Source of the DNA: Avidehalobacter sp964569265
GTDB lineage: Bacteria; Bacillota; Dehalobacteriia; UBA4068; UBA4997
Assembly (NCBI GenBank): GCA_964569265.1
Contig: CAZMTO010000031.1
Location: 1 to 18,093 of the forward strand
DNA: 18,093 nt
Direction: 5' to 3'
Part shown: one piece after another, positions 6,884 through 13,902 of the stretch
Layout of the letters: the number at the start of each line of letters is the position of its first letter
How positions within the stretch are numbered: the stretch's first letter is position 1
Notes under the pieces: model-generated
Databases searched by the model: none
The model's input: only the letters and a program-made list of their open reading frames with translations
Told to the model about the DNA's origin: nothing
Made by a program: the position numbers and the translations under genes

Positions 6884-7390
6884 ATGGCTAAATTTGAGGT
6901 TAAAGATACTGCGCCGGAGATGATCGAAACCACCGTGCATATCAACCGTGTTGCCAAAACCGTAAAGGGCGGCCGTAAAGCTCGTTTTGCAGCTTTAATG
7001 GTTGTTGGTGACGGCAAAGGCAATGTTGGCTTTGGTATCGGCAAATCCACCGAGGTGCCTGAAGCTATCCGCAAGGGTGTAGAGGCAGCTAAAAAGGATA
7101 TGATCCAGGTTCCGATTTTGAATACCACCGTGCCCCACGAGGTTGTTGGTGTGTTTGGGTCCGGCAAAGTTTTGTTAAAGCCCGCTGCACCTGGTACCGG
7201 TGTTATCGCCGGCGGCCCGGTTCGTGCCGTGCTGGAAGCAGCAGGTTATTCTAATATTCTTACCAAGTCTTTGGGCTCTAACAATCCTATCAATATGGTA
7301 CGCGCTACCATGGAAGGCTTGAAGAGTATGAAGACTGCTGAACAGGTTGCCCGCCTGCGTGGTAAATCTGTAGAAGAAATTTTGGGCTAG
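6884..7390 (+). CDS. rpsE: 30S ribosomal protein S5
   Basis: A 168-residue S5, close to the 166 of Bacillus. S5 lies on the 30S solvent side and shapes decoding fidelity and the mRNA entry channel. The N-terminal double-stranded RNA-binding-like domain contains INRVAKTVKGGRKARFAALM and VGDGKGNVGFGIGKSTEVP. The C-terminal domain has APGTGVIAGGPVRAVLEAAG and GSNNPINMVRATMEGL. The ATG at 6884 is preferred over that at 6875 because the latter touches the ribosome binding site. The stop codon overlaps the AGGAGGG of rpmD. Confidence 0.97.
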   Translation: MAKFEVKDTAPEMIETTVHINRVAKTVKGGRKARFAALMVVGDGKGNVGFGIGKSTEVPEAIRKGVEAAKKDMIQVPILNTTVPHEVVGVFGSGKVLLKPAAPGTGVIAGGPVRAVLEAAGYSNILTKSLGSNNPINMVRATMEGLKSMKTAEQVARLRGKSVEEILG

Positions 7391-7403
7391 GAGGGTTTTT
7401 ATA

Positions 7404-7583
7404 ATGGCTAAAGTTAAAATTACGCTTGTTAAAAGCCCTATTGGCTATAACAAGAAGCAAAGAGCGATCGCTGTATCTTTGGGCTTAAAAAAGATGCACA
7501 CCAGCGTCGTTCAGGAAGATACTCCCGATATTATGGGCAAGGTTCATAAAATTGCTCATCTTGTTAAGGTAGAAGAAGCATAA
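7404..7583 (+). CDS. rpmD: 50S ribosomal protein L30
   Basis: A small gene of 59 codons plus stop, matching the typical L30 length. The start MAKVKITLVKSPIGYNKKQR, the central SLGLKKMHTSVVQEDTP and the end AHLVKVEEA are characteristic of bacterial L30, a ferredoxin-like-fold protein of the large subunit. AGGAGGG at 7389-7395 overlaps the rpsE stop and stands about 8 nt before the ATG. Its position between rpsE and rplO is the conserved one. Confidence 0.97.
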   Translation: MAKVKITLVKSPIGYNKKQRAIAVSLGLKKMHTSVVQEDTPDIMGKVHKIAHLVKVEEA

Positions 7584-7604
7584 CTGATTTAGGGAGGTGT
7601 TTAT

Positions 7605-8042
7605 ATGCAACTGAGTGAACTGAAGCCCAATGCGGGCTCTCGTCCGAAGCGCACTCGCAAGGGCAGAGGTATTGGCTCTACTTTGGGTAAGACCTCCGGC
7701 CGTGGCCAAAAGGGCCAGAAGGCAAGAAGCGGCGGCGGTGTACGCCCGGGTTTTGAAGGCGGCCAGATGCCGATTTATCGTCGTTTGCCTAAGCGCGGTT
7801 TTAAAAATATCTTTGCTAAAGAAATTTTGCCGGTATCCTTGGGCGATTTTGAACTGTTTGAAAACGGTACCGTTGTTACCAAGGATCTGTTGTATCAAAC
7901 CGGTATTGTAAAGAAAAAGTGCGACGGCCTGAAGGTTTTGGCTAACGGCGAACTGACCAAGCAGTTGACTGTTCAGCTGCCCTGTTCCAAAGCTGCCGCT
8001 GAAAAAATTGAGGCACTGGGCGGTAAAGTAGAGGTGAAGTAG
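7605..8042 (+). CDS. rplO: 50S ribosomal protein L15
   Basis: A complete 145-residue L15 of usual length, a late-assembly large-subunit protein. The N-terminal third is the rRNA-penetrating glycine- and arginine-rich extension (KRTRKGRGIGSTLGKTSGRG, then GGGVRPGFEGGQMPIYRRLP). The remainder is the globular domain ending in KIEALGGKVEVK. AGGGAGGTG lies about 7 nt upstream. The final codons (GAGGTGAAG) also serve as the ribosome binding site of secY, 2 nt beyond the stop. Confidence 0.98.
   Translation: MQLSELKPNAGSRPKRTRKGRGIGSTLGKTSGRGQKGQKARSGGGVRPGFEGGQMPIYRRLPKRGFKNIFAKEILPVSLGDFELFENGTVVTKDLLYQTGIVKKKCDGLKVLANGELTKQLTVQLPCSKAAAEKIEALGGKVEVK
8031..8039 (+). promoter_or_regulatory. secY ribosome binding site inside rplO
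   Basis: GAGGTGAAG within the last codons of rplO is the only good ribosome binding site near the secY start. It supports the TTG at 8045 and coupled translation of the two genes. Confidence 0.6.
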
Positions 8043-8044
8043 TT

Positions 8045-9295
8045 TTGTTATCTACACTGAAAAATGCCTGGGGAATTATTGAAGTTAGAAAGAAAATTAT
8101 CTTTACTCTGTTGATGTTTGTTGCGTTCCGCTTTGCGGCGCATATCCCGGTACCGGGTATCAGCGCCAGCTCGCTTTCTGAGCTGTTTTCGGCTGATATC
8201 TGGACTCTGGTTGACACGTTTTCCGGCGGTTCTTTAAAAAGCTTTACGGTATGCGCAATGGGTATTATGCCCTACATTAACGCATCCATTATTATGAACC
8301 TGCTGACGATTTGTGTCCCCTATTTTGAAAACCTGGCTAAAGAAGGCCAGGAAGGGCGTAAAAAAATGGCGACGATAACCCGTTACGGTGCTATCGGTCT
8401 GGCGCTGATTCAGGCCATTGGTATGACTTTTTATATCCGTGGGGCGCTGGAAAATCCCGGCTTTTTTAACTGCCTGGTTGTAGTTATTACTATGACTGCC
8501 GGCACTTGCTTTTTAATGTGGCTGGGTGAGCTGATTACCGAACACGGTATCGGCAACGGCATTTCGCTCATCATCTTTATTGGTATTTTGGCATCGCTGC
8601 CCAGCAGCTTAAAAACCATTGTAACTTCGGTTCAGGGTGGCCAAACCAATATCATCACCGTTATCCTGTTTTTAGTATTGGCAGTATTGATCATTGCCGG
8701 CGTTGTATTTATCCAGGAAGCTCAGCGCCGTATACCGGTGCAGTATGCAAAGCGTATGGTTGGCCGCAGAATGTACGGTGGCCAGGGCTCGCATATTCCG
8801 ATTAAGGTAAACCAGACCGGTGTTATCCCGATCATTTTTGCAATGTCGCTGCTTATGCTGCCGGCTTATATTGCCAGCCTGTTTGATAACAGCGTTGCGC
8901 GCTTTATTGCCGGTATGTTCTCGCAGGATTCCTGGTTCTATATGTTTATGTACGTGCTGCTGATTATCTTCTTTACCTATTTTTATACCGCAGTTACCTT
9001 TAACTGCCGCGAAATCGCTGAAAATATGCAGAAGAACGGCGGCTTTATCCCCGGCCTGCGTCCCGGCAGACCGACTTCGGAATACCTTGACGGTGTTTTG
9101 ACCAGAATCACTCTGGCCGGTGCAATCTTTTTGGCATTTATTGCTGTATTGCCTTACATTGCCAGCAAGTTTTCCGGGTTGGATATTTACTTCGGCGGCA
9201 CTTCGCTGCTGATCGTTGTCGGCGTAGCGCTGGATACGATGAAACAGTTGGACGCTCAGATTATGGAGCGTCAGTACTCCGGCTTTATGAAGTAA
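8045..9295 (+). CDS. secY: Preprotein translocase subunit SecY
   Basis: SecY is the channel of the Sec translocon in the cytoplasmic membrane; it works with SecE, SecG and SecA. At 416 residues it is slightly shorter than the Bacillus protein (431). Ten hydrophobic helices can be traced, starting with IIFTLLMFVAFRFAAHIPVP (about 18-37). Conserved segments are GIMPYINASIIMNLL (73-87), GELITEHGIGNGISLIIFIG (161-180), RRIPVQYAKR (228-237) and KNGGFIPGLRPGRPT (330-344). The last two lie in the cytosolic loops that contact SecA and the ribosome. Translation probably starts at the TTG at 8045, because the N-terminus MLSTLKNAWGIIEVRKK then fits the family. Confidence 0.97.
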   Translation: MLSTLKNAWGIIEVRKKIIFTLLMFVAFRFAAHIPVPGISASSLSELFSADIWTLVDTFSGGSLKSFTVCAMGIMPYINASIIMNLLTICVPYFENLAKEGQEGRKKMATITRYGAIGLALIQAIGMTFYIRGALENPGFFNCLVVVITMTAGTCFLMWLGELITEHGIGNGISLIIFIGILASLPSSLKTIVTSVQGGQTNIITVILFLVLAVLIIAGVVFIQEAQRRIPVQYAKRMVGRRMYGGQGSHIPIKVNQTGVIPIIFAMSLLMLPAYIASLFDNSVARFIAGMFSQDSWFYMFMYVLLIIFFTYFYTAVTFNCREIAENMQKNGGFIPGLRPGRPTSEYLDGVLTRITLAGAIFLAFIAVLPYIASKFSGLDIYFGGTSLLIVVGVALDTMKQLDAQIMERQYSGFMK

Positions 9296-9307
9296 GGAGA
9301 GTAAGCT

Positions 9308-9958
9308 ATGAACATTGTATTGATGGGCCCTCCCGGTGCCGGCAAAGGTACTCAGGCCGAGGTTATGGCGCGCAACCTTATTGTGCCCCATATCTCTACC
9401 GGTGATATCTTCCGTGCCAACATTAAGGCAGGTACCGAACTGGGCAAGCTTGCCAACCAGTATATTTCTAAGGGTGATTTGGTGCCCGATGAAGTTACTA
9501 TGGCAATGATAAAAGATCGTTTGGCTGAAGATGACTGCGTTAACGGCTTTATTTTGGATGGCCTGCCGCGCACCATTGGTCAGGCAGATGCTTTGGAAGA
9601 AATTTTGAACGAGCAGGGCAAAAAGCTTGATAAAGTGGTAAACATTGACGTGCCGATTGAAAAGCTTATTGAGCGTCTTTCCGGTCGCAGAGTTTGCCGC
9701 AACTGCTCGCAGACTTATCATCTGGTCAACAACCCGCCGACTGAGGCCGGCCGTTGCGACGAATGTGGCGGTGAGCTTTATCAGCGCGCTGACGATTCGG
9801 AAGAAACGATCAAAAATCGGTTGGATGTTTATCTGGCACAGTCTTCCCCGCTGATCGAATATTACGATAAAAAGGGTCTGCTGCTTTCGGTAAACGGTGA
9901 CCAGTCGATCAATAATGTATTGACCGAAGTTGGCCGCGGTTTGGGTAAAAGCTGGTAA
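9308..9958 (+). CDS. adk: Adenylate kinase, zinc-binding long form
   Basis: Adenylate kinase interconverts ATP plus AMP and two ADP, in the cytosol. The 216-residue length and the LID insertion mark the long form. The P-loop GPPGAGKGT is at residues 7-15 and the AMP-binding segment STGDIFR at 30-36. The LID carries C130xxC133 and C150xxC153, the four-cysteine zinc site common in Gram-positive enzymes. The motif usually written DGFPRT reads DGLPRT here (84-89), a conservative but uncommon change. It lies 12 nt after secY with AAGGAGAG overlapping the secY stop. The secY-adk-map order is common in Bacillota. Confidence 0.98.
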   Translation: MNIVLMGPPGAGKGTQAEVMARNLIVPHISTGDIFRANIKAGTELGKLANQYISKGDLVPDEVTMAMIKDRLAEDDCVNGFILDGLPRTIGQADALEEILNEQGKKLDKVVNIDVPIEKLIERLSGRRVCRNCSQTYHLVNNPPTEAGRCDECGGELYQRADDSEETIKNRLDVYLAQSSPLIEYYDKKGLLLSVNGDQSINNVLTEVGRGLGKSW

Positions 9959-9964
9959 AAAACC

Positions 9965-10711
9965 ATGATTACCATTAAAAACGCGGAAGAGTTCGCTAAA
10001 ATGCGAAAAGCCGGGCGCATTGTTGCGGAAGTTTTTGAACTGACGCGCGAGCTGATAAAACCCGGCATTACCACAGCCGAGCTTGACAAAGCGGCGGAAA
10101 AGCACATTTTAAAATGTAACGCCAAGCCCCTGTTTAAGGGGTACGGCGGTTTTCCGGCCACTATGTGTATTTCGGTAAACGATGAAGTTATACACGGCAT
10201 ACCGGGCAAACGTGTTTTGCAGGAGGGTGACATTGTAAGCGTTGATGTGGGCGCTCAGATTGAGGGCTTTTGCGGAGATGCAGCACGCACCTTTGCTGTT
10301 GGCAAAATTGCGCCGGAGCTTGCAGAGCTGATTAGGGTTACTGAGGAATGTATGCTGGCAGGTGCCCAAATGGCCGTTGCCGGCAACCGCTTAGGTGATA
10401 TTGGTAACCGGATACAGACGATAGCCGAAGCAGCCGGTTACGGCGTGGTAACAGATTATGTTGGCCATGGTATTGGCCGAGAAATGCACGAAGCACCGGA
10501 TGTGCCGAACTACGGGCGTCCCGGCCGTGGCTTAAGGATTGTTAACGGTATGGCCCTGGCCATAGAGCCGATGATTAACCTTGGCACGGCGGCGGTACGC
10601 CAGTTGGCAGACGGCTGGACGGTGGTAACACTGGACGGTTTGCCGTCGGCGCATTACGAAAACACCGTGGCAATTACGCCGGATGGCCCCAAGCTGTTGA
10701 CTGTTCTGTGA
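9965..10711 (+). CDS. map: Methionine aminopeptidase, type I
   Basis: Removes the initiator methionine from nascent proteins. The 248-residue length is that of the simple type Ia enzyme without an N-terminal extension. All five metal ligands of the pita-bread fold are visible: Asp94 (SVDVG), Asp105 (GDAART), His168 (GHGIGREMHE), Glu201 (AIEPM) and Glu232 (YENT). The substrate-contacting His77 (VIHGIP) is also present. The gene begins 6 nt after adk with no convincing ribosome binding site, so translation may depend on coupling with adk. Base use is somewhat more GC-rich than in the ribosomal genes, as expected for a less highly expressed gene. Confidence 0.97.
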   Translation: MITIKNAEEFAKMRKAGRIVAEVFELTRELIKPGITTAELDKAAEKHILKCNAKPLFKGYGGFPATMCISVNDEVIHGIPGKRVLQEGDIVSVDVGAQIEGFCGDAARTFAVGKIAPELAELIRVTEECMLAGAQMAVAGNRLGDIGNRIQTIAEAAGYGVVTDYVGHGIGREMHEAPDVPNYGRPGRGLRIVNGMALAIEPMINLGTAAVRQLADGWTVVTLDGLPSAHYENTVAITPDGPKLLTVL

Positions 10712-10721
10712 GGTGAAGCCT

Positions 10722-11030
10722 ATGACAGAACCAAGCAGAGTTTTGCAGCCCGGGCAGTTGGTGCGGTCTTTGGCCGGTAGAGATAAAGGTAAATATTACC
10801 TTGTGTATAAGGTGCGCGCTAAAGAGGTTTTGTTGGTTGACGGCCGCAAACGACTGCCCGCCAACGCCAAGGCTAAAAACCCCTGCCATTTGCAGGCGGT
10901 AAAGCTGGTGGCGGCCGGGTTTGGGCAAAAAGCGGCGCTAAACCGCCTTACCCCGGAAGATATACGCGCTGCCTTGGCTGAATTGTTAAGAGATGATCCT
11001 GATAAGGAGGCGGAAACGCAAGATGTCTAA
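10722..11030 (+). CDS. KOW-domain RNA-binding protein (L14e-like)
   Basis: A 102-residue basic protein with an N-terminal KOW/SH3-like motif at about residues 9-35 (QPGQLVRSLAGRDKGKYYLV). It resembles the archaeal/eukaryotic ribosomal protein L14e family. Small proteins of this type are regularly found between map and infA in Bacillota, but their role is not established; RNA or ribosome binding is a reasonable inference. The C-terminal part (TPEDIRAALAELLRDDPDKE) looks like a short acidic helix. The ATG at 10722 has AGGTGA about 6 nt upstream; a GTG at 10713 lies inside that site. The last 8 nt overlap the infA start. Confidence 0.85.
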   Translation: MTEPSRVLQPGQLVRSLAGRDKGKYYLVYKVRAKEVLLVDGRKRLPANAKAKNPCHLQAVKLVAAGFGQKAALNRLTPEDIRAALAELLRDDPDKEAETQDV

Positions 11031-11241
11031 AGTTGATGAGATCGAAGTAAGCGGAACAGTTATTGACCCGCTGCCTAACGCAATGTTTAAGGTGGAGCTG
11101 GAAAACGGCCACATTGTTCTGGCTCATGTTTCCGGCAAAATCAGGATGAATTATATTCGCATTTTGCCCGGTGATAAAGTAACCGTGGCGCTTAGTCCGT
11201 ATGACTTGCAGCGCGGACGCATTGTTTATCGGTTTAAGTAA
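11023..11241 (+). CDS. infA: Translation initiation factor IF-1
   Basis: A 72-residue IF-1, the invariant length, with a single S1-type OB fold that occupies the 30S A site during initiation. The sequence MSKVDEIEVSGTV, then FKVELENGHIVLAHVSGKIR and LSPYDLQRGRIVYRFK is unmistakable. The ATG at 11023 overlaps the stop of the KOW gene by 8 nt, giving probable translational coupling. AAGGAGG at 11004-11010 stands 12 nt upstream, slightly further than usual. An in-frame ATG at 10993 would add ten residues not seen in IF-1. Confidence 0.97.
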   Translation: MSKVDEIEVSGTVIDPLPNAMFKVELENGHIVLAHVSGKIRMNYIRILPGDKVTVALSPYDLQRGRIVYRFK

Positions 11242-11251
11242 AATTCGTATG

Positions 11252-11270
11252 CCGCAAACATTACTTGCGG
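11252..11270 (+). promoter_or_regulatory. Small hairpin before the rpmJ ribosome binding site
   Basis: CCGCAA (11252-11257) pairs perfectly with TTGCGG (11265-11270) across a 7-nt loop, ending 3 nt before the AAGGAGG of rpmJ. No T tract follows, so it is not a terminator. It could modulate rpmJ translation or mark a processing site; this is inference. Confidence 0.4.
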
Positions 11271-11287
11271 ATCAAGGAGGAATAGCG

Positions 11288-11401
11288 ATGAAGGTTCGTG
11301 CTTCTGCCAAGCCCATTTGTGAAAAATGCAAGGTTATTAAAAGACGCGGCACCGTTATGGTGATCTGCTCTAACCCCAAGCATAAGCAAAAGCAGGGTTA
11401 A
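11288..11401 (+). CDS. rpmJ: 50S ribosomal protein L36, zinc-binding form
   Basis: The smallest ribosomal protein, 37 residues as expected. MKVRASAKPICEKCKVIKRR and the end NPKHKQKQG are diagnostic. The zinc ligands C11, C14, C27 and H32 are all present, so this is the zinc-containing form. AAGGAGG lies about 10 nt upstream. The 67-nt AT-rich stretch that follows, up to rpsM, contains a TATAAT hexamer without a matching -35 element. Confidence 0.98.
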   Translation: MKVRASAKPICEKCKVIKRRGTVMVICSNPKHKQKQG

Positions 11402-11468
11402 TTGGCATTATATAAAATTGATTTATTTTTAAGTTTATGATATCAGCTATAATTTTGGAGGTGTAAGA

Positions 11469-11837
11469 ATGGCTCGTATTGCTGGTGTAGACTTGCCCAG
11501 AGAAAAAAGAGTTGAAATTGGCCTGACTTATATTTTCGGCGTTGGTCTTAAGACTTCGCAGAAGGTATTGAAAGAGGCTGGCGTTAATCCTGATACTCGA
11601 GTTAAGGATTTGACGGATGATGAGGTTGGCCGTATCCGTGAGGTTTTGGATAAAACCACTCAGGTAGAAGGTGACCTGCGTCGTGAGATCGCTCTGAACA
11701 TTAAGAGATTGACGGAAATCGGCTGCTACCGCGGCCAGCGTCATCGCCGCGGCCTGCCGGTTCGCGGTCAGAACACTAAGAACAATGCCCGCACACGTAA
11801 AGGCCCGAAGCGTACTGTTAGCGGCAAAAAGAAATAA
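11469..11837 (+). CDS. rpsM: 30S ribosomal protein S13
   Basis: A complete 122-residue S13 of normal size. It sits at the top of the 30S head, contacts tRNA through its basic tail, and forms intersubunit bridges. Hallmarks are MARIAGVDLPREKRVEIGLT, YRGQRHRRGLPVRGQ and the lysine-rich tail ending GPKRTVSGKKK. GGAGGTG at 11457-11463 precedes the ATG. It opens the alpha-operon part of the cluster (rpsM-rpsK-rpsD-rpoA-rplQ). Confidence 0.99.
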   Translation: MARIAGVDLPREKRVEIGLTYIFGVGLKTSQKVLKEAGVNPDTRVKDLTDDEVGRIREVLDKTTQVEGDLRREIALNIKRLTEIGCYRGQRHRRGLPVRGQNTKNNARTRKGPKRTVSGKKK

Positions 11838-11854
11838 GGAAAGGGGGTTATAAA

Positions 11855-12241
11855 ATGGCTCGCAGACAAATTCGTAAGAGAAAAGAAAAGAAGAATATCG
11901 AGTTCGGTGTAGCGCATATTCAGTCTACTTTTAACAACACCATTATCACCATTACCGACAAAGCCGGCAATGCAATTTCGTGGAACAGCGCAGGTGCGCA
12001 GGGCTTTAAGGGCTCTCGTAAAAGCACCCCGTTTGCTGCACAGCAGGCTGCTGATGTAGCTGCCAAGGAGGCTATGATCCATGGTCTTCGTCAGGTAGAA
12101 TGTTTGGTAAAAGGCCCCGGCTCCGGCCGCGAGGCTGCTATCCGTGCTTTGCAGGCCGCCGGTCTGGAAATCAGTATGATTAAGGATGTTACCCCTATTC
12201 CGCATAACGGGTGCCGTCCTCCCAAGAGAAGAAGAGTTTGA
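11855..12241 (+). CDS. rpsK: 30S ribosomal protein S11
   Basis: A complete 128-residue S11, the expected length. It lies on the 30S platform next to the mRNA exit. The core HIQSTFNNTIITITDKAGN, the segment GFKGSRKSTPFAAQQAA and the end DVTPIPHNGCRPPKRRRV are invariant family features. The site AAGGAAAGGGGG is placed normally before the ATG. Confidence 0.99.
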   Translation: MARRQIRKRKEKKNIEFGVAHIQSTFNNTIITITDKAGNAISWNSAGAQGFKGSRKSTPFAAQQAADVAAKEAMIHGLRQVECLVKGPGSGREAAIRALQAAGLEISMIKDVTPIPHNGCRPPKRRRV

Positions 12242-12263
12242 TGAAGGAGGGATATTGCGCATT

Positions 12264-12857
12264 ATGGCAAAAAATAGTCAGCCTATTTTAAAAAGAGCCA
12301 GAACTCTTGGCATTGAACCTGGCTTTGTGGGCATTTATAAAAAATCCAAGAGAAAGCCGAAGCAGTTTAGAAGAAAGCAGAGCAACTACGCTTTGCAGTT
12401 GACTGAAAAGCAGAAGGTTAAGTTTGTTTACGGTATTTTGGAAAAACAGCTGCGCAACACCTACGCAAAGGCCGAAAAAAAATCCGGTAATGTAGGCGAA
12501 AACCTGTTGATTATGCTGGAACAGCGTATGGATAACGTGGTTTACCGCTTAGGGTTTGCTTCTACCAGACGCGAAGCCAAGCAGCTTGTTTCTCACGCAC
12601 ACTTTACTTTAAACGGCAAAAAGATGAACATCCCCTCGGCTTTGGTAAAAGTTGGTGATGTTATCGGCGTTAAGGAAAAGAGCTTGCAGTCTCCGAAATT
12701 TAAGGCCCTTGCCGAAAATCTGAAGGGTAAGGCTATCCCGGCCTGGTTAGAGCTTGATGCTGCTAAGATGACCGGTACTGTGGTAGCTCTGCCTGCCCGC
12801 AGCGACATTGATGCTCCGATTGACGAGCAGTTGATCGTAGAGTTTTACTCCCGTTAA
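12264..12857 (+). CDS. rpsD: 30S ribosomal protein S4
   Basis: A 197-residue S4, an assembly initiator of the 30S body and, in E. coli, the repressor of the alpha operon. The N-terminal region (RARTLGIEPGFVGIYKKSKR) has no cysteines, so this is the zinc-free form. The S4 RNA-binding domain covers about residues 90-155 (MLEQRMDNVVYRLGFASTRR, then EAKQLVSHAHF). The C-terminus ends LIVEFYSR. I chose the ATG at 12264, giving MAKNSQPILK. AAGGAGGG at 12244-12251 is 12 nt away, and an in-frame TTG at 12255 is closer but less likely. The position beside rpsK and rpoA differs from Bacillus, where rpsD lies elsewhere. Confidence 0.96.
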   Translation: MAKNSQPILKRARTLGIEPGFVGIYKKSKRKPKQFRRKQSNYALQLTEKQKVKFVYGILEKQLRNTYAKAEKKSGNVGENLLIMLEQRMDNVVYRLGFASTRREAKQLVSHAHFTLNGKKMNIPSALVKVGDVIGVKEKSLQSPKFKALAENLKGKAIPAWLELDAAKMTGTVVALPARSDIDAPIDEQLIVEFYSR

Positions 12858-12869
12858 GCACGGTTTTTT
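12851..12869 (+). promoter_or_regulatory. Terminator-like element between rpsD and rpoA
   Basis: CCGT (12851-12854) pairs with ACGG (12860-12863) across a loop that contains the rpsD stop, followed by six T residues (12864-12869). The stem is only 4 bp, so at most partial termination is plausible. It could lower rpoA and rplQ expression relative to upstream genes; that is inference. Confidence 0.3.
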
Positions 12870-12911
12870 GTTTGGAAAATTGATTGGCTTTTGAGAGGGG
12901 GCAATATATTG

Positions 12912-13859
12912 ATGTTTGGTATAGAAAAACCGAAAATCCAATGCACTGATATGTCAGAGGATCATACCCATGGCACTTTTGTGGTAGAACCGTTGGAAAA
13001 AGGTTATGGGATTACACTTGGTAATTCTTTGAGAAGAGTTTTATTGTCTTCCTTGCCCGGCGCCGCAGTATCTTCGGTGCAAATAGAGGGCGTACTGCAC
13101 GAATTTACCACCATCCCCGGCGTTGTCGAGGATGTGGCAGACATTATTTTGAACCTTAAAGGGCTTTCCATTAAAATGTACGGCTCGGAAGAGCAGGTAA
13201 TTTATATTGAAGCAAATGGCCCGTGTGAGGTCAAAGCATCGGATATTCGCTTGAATTCTGATGTAGAGATCGCAAACCCTGATCATCATATTGCAGACCT
13301 GGACGTTGACGGCAGGTTGTTTATGACAATTACCGTTAACAAAGGCCGCGGTTATGTAAGTGCCGAAAAAAACAAGCGCGAAGGCCAGCCGATTGGTATT
13401 ATCCCGGTGGACTCGCTGTTTTCTCCGGTGGTAAAGGTTAATTTTAAGGTGGAAAACACCCGTGTTGGTCAGCATACCGACTTTGACAAGCTGATTTTAG
13501 ACGTTTGGACCGATGGTACCATTACGCCGGATGAAGCTGTATCGACCAGCGCACGTATTTTAACCGATTACTTGCAGTTGTTTGTTTGTCTTTCTGATAC
13601 TGTGCCGGACGAGATCGGTTTGATTGACGCCGAAGAGGACAGCAAGGATAAACTGCTGGAAATGACTATCGACGATTTGGATCTGTCGGTAAGATCTTCT
13701 AACTGCCTGCACCGCGCCGGCATTAACACCGTTCAGGAGCTTATTCAGCGTTCTGAAGACGATATGATGAAGGTTAGAAACCTTGGGCGTAAGTCTCTGG
13801 AGGAAGTTATCAATAAGCTGTCTGAGCTTAATTTGTCGCTTAAAAGCAGCGACGAATAA
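12912..13859 (+). CDS. rpoA: DNA-directed RNA polymerase subunit alpha
   Basis: A 315-residue alpha subunit (314 in Bacillus). The N-terminal domain (about 1-230) dimerises and nucleates core assembly; GYGITLGNSLRRVLLSSLPG and the later FSPVVKVNF segment are characteristic. After a linker, the C-terminal domain (about 245-315) carries the UP-element contacts: Arg261, Asn264, Cys265, Gly292, Lys294 and Ser295, equivalent to E. coli R265, N268, C269, G296, K298 and S299. The ATG at 12912 follows GAGAGGGGG. A TTG at 12909, one codon earlier, cannot be excluded. Confidence 0.98.
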   Translation: MFGIEKPKIQCTDMSEDHTHGTFVVEPLEKGYGITLGNSLRRVLLSSLPGAAVSSVQIEGVLHEFTTIPGVVEDVADIILNLKGLSIKMYGSEEQVIYIEANGPCEVKASDIRLNSDVEIANPDHHIADLDVDGRLFMTITVNKGRGYVSAEKNKREGQPIGIIPVDSLFSPVVKVNFKVENTRVGQHTDFDKLILDVWTDGTITPDEAVSTSARILTDYLQLFVCLSDTVPDEIGLIDAEEDSKDKLLEMTIDDLDLSVRSSNCLHRAGINTVQELIQRSEDDMMKVRNLGRKSLEEVINKLSELNLSLKSSDE

Positions 13860-13902
13860 GCTGCGGGTGGATTTTTAAGATTATTGTAAAGGAGGGGCTA
13901 AA

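Noticed and set aside
8672..10105. A 477-codon open frame on the minus strand opposite secY, adk and map
   Set aside because: It lies wholly antisense to three well-identified genes. Its translation is rich in Asn, Gln, His and Cys without domain character, and it has no ribosome binding site. It is a by-product of codon bias on the coding strand.
11448..11453. Perfect TATAAT hexamer before rpsM
   Set aside because: No -35 hexamer at 16-18 nt (the nearest, TTGATT at 11418, is 24 nt away). Transcription from it would start at the ribosome binding site, leaving almost no leader.
12880..12910. TTGATT and TATATT hexamers before rpoA, 19 nt apart
   Set aside because: The -10-like hexamer overlaps the region next to the start codon and lies after the ribosome binding site, so the transcript would lack both.
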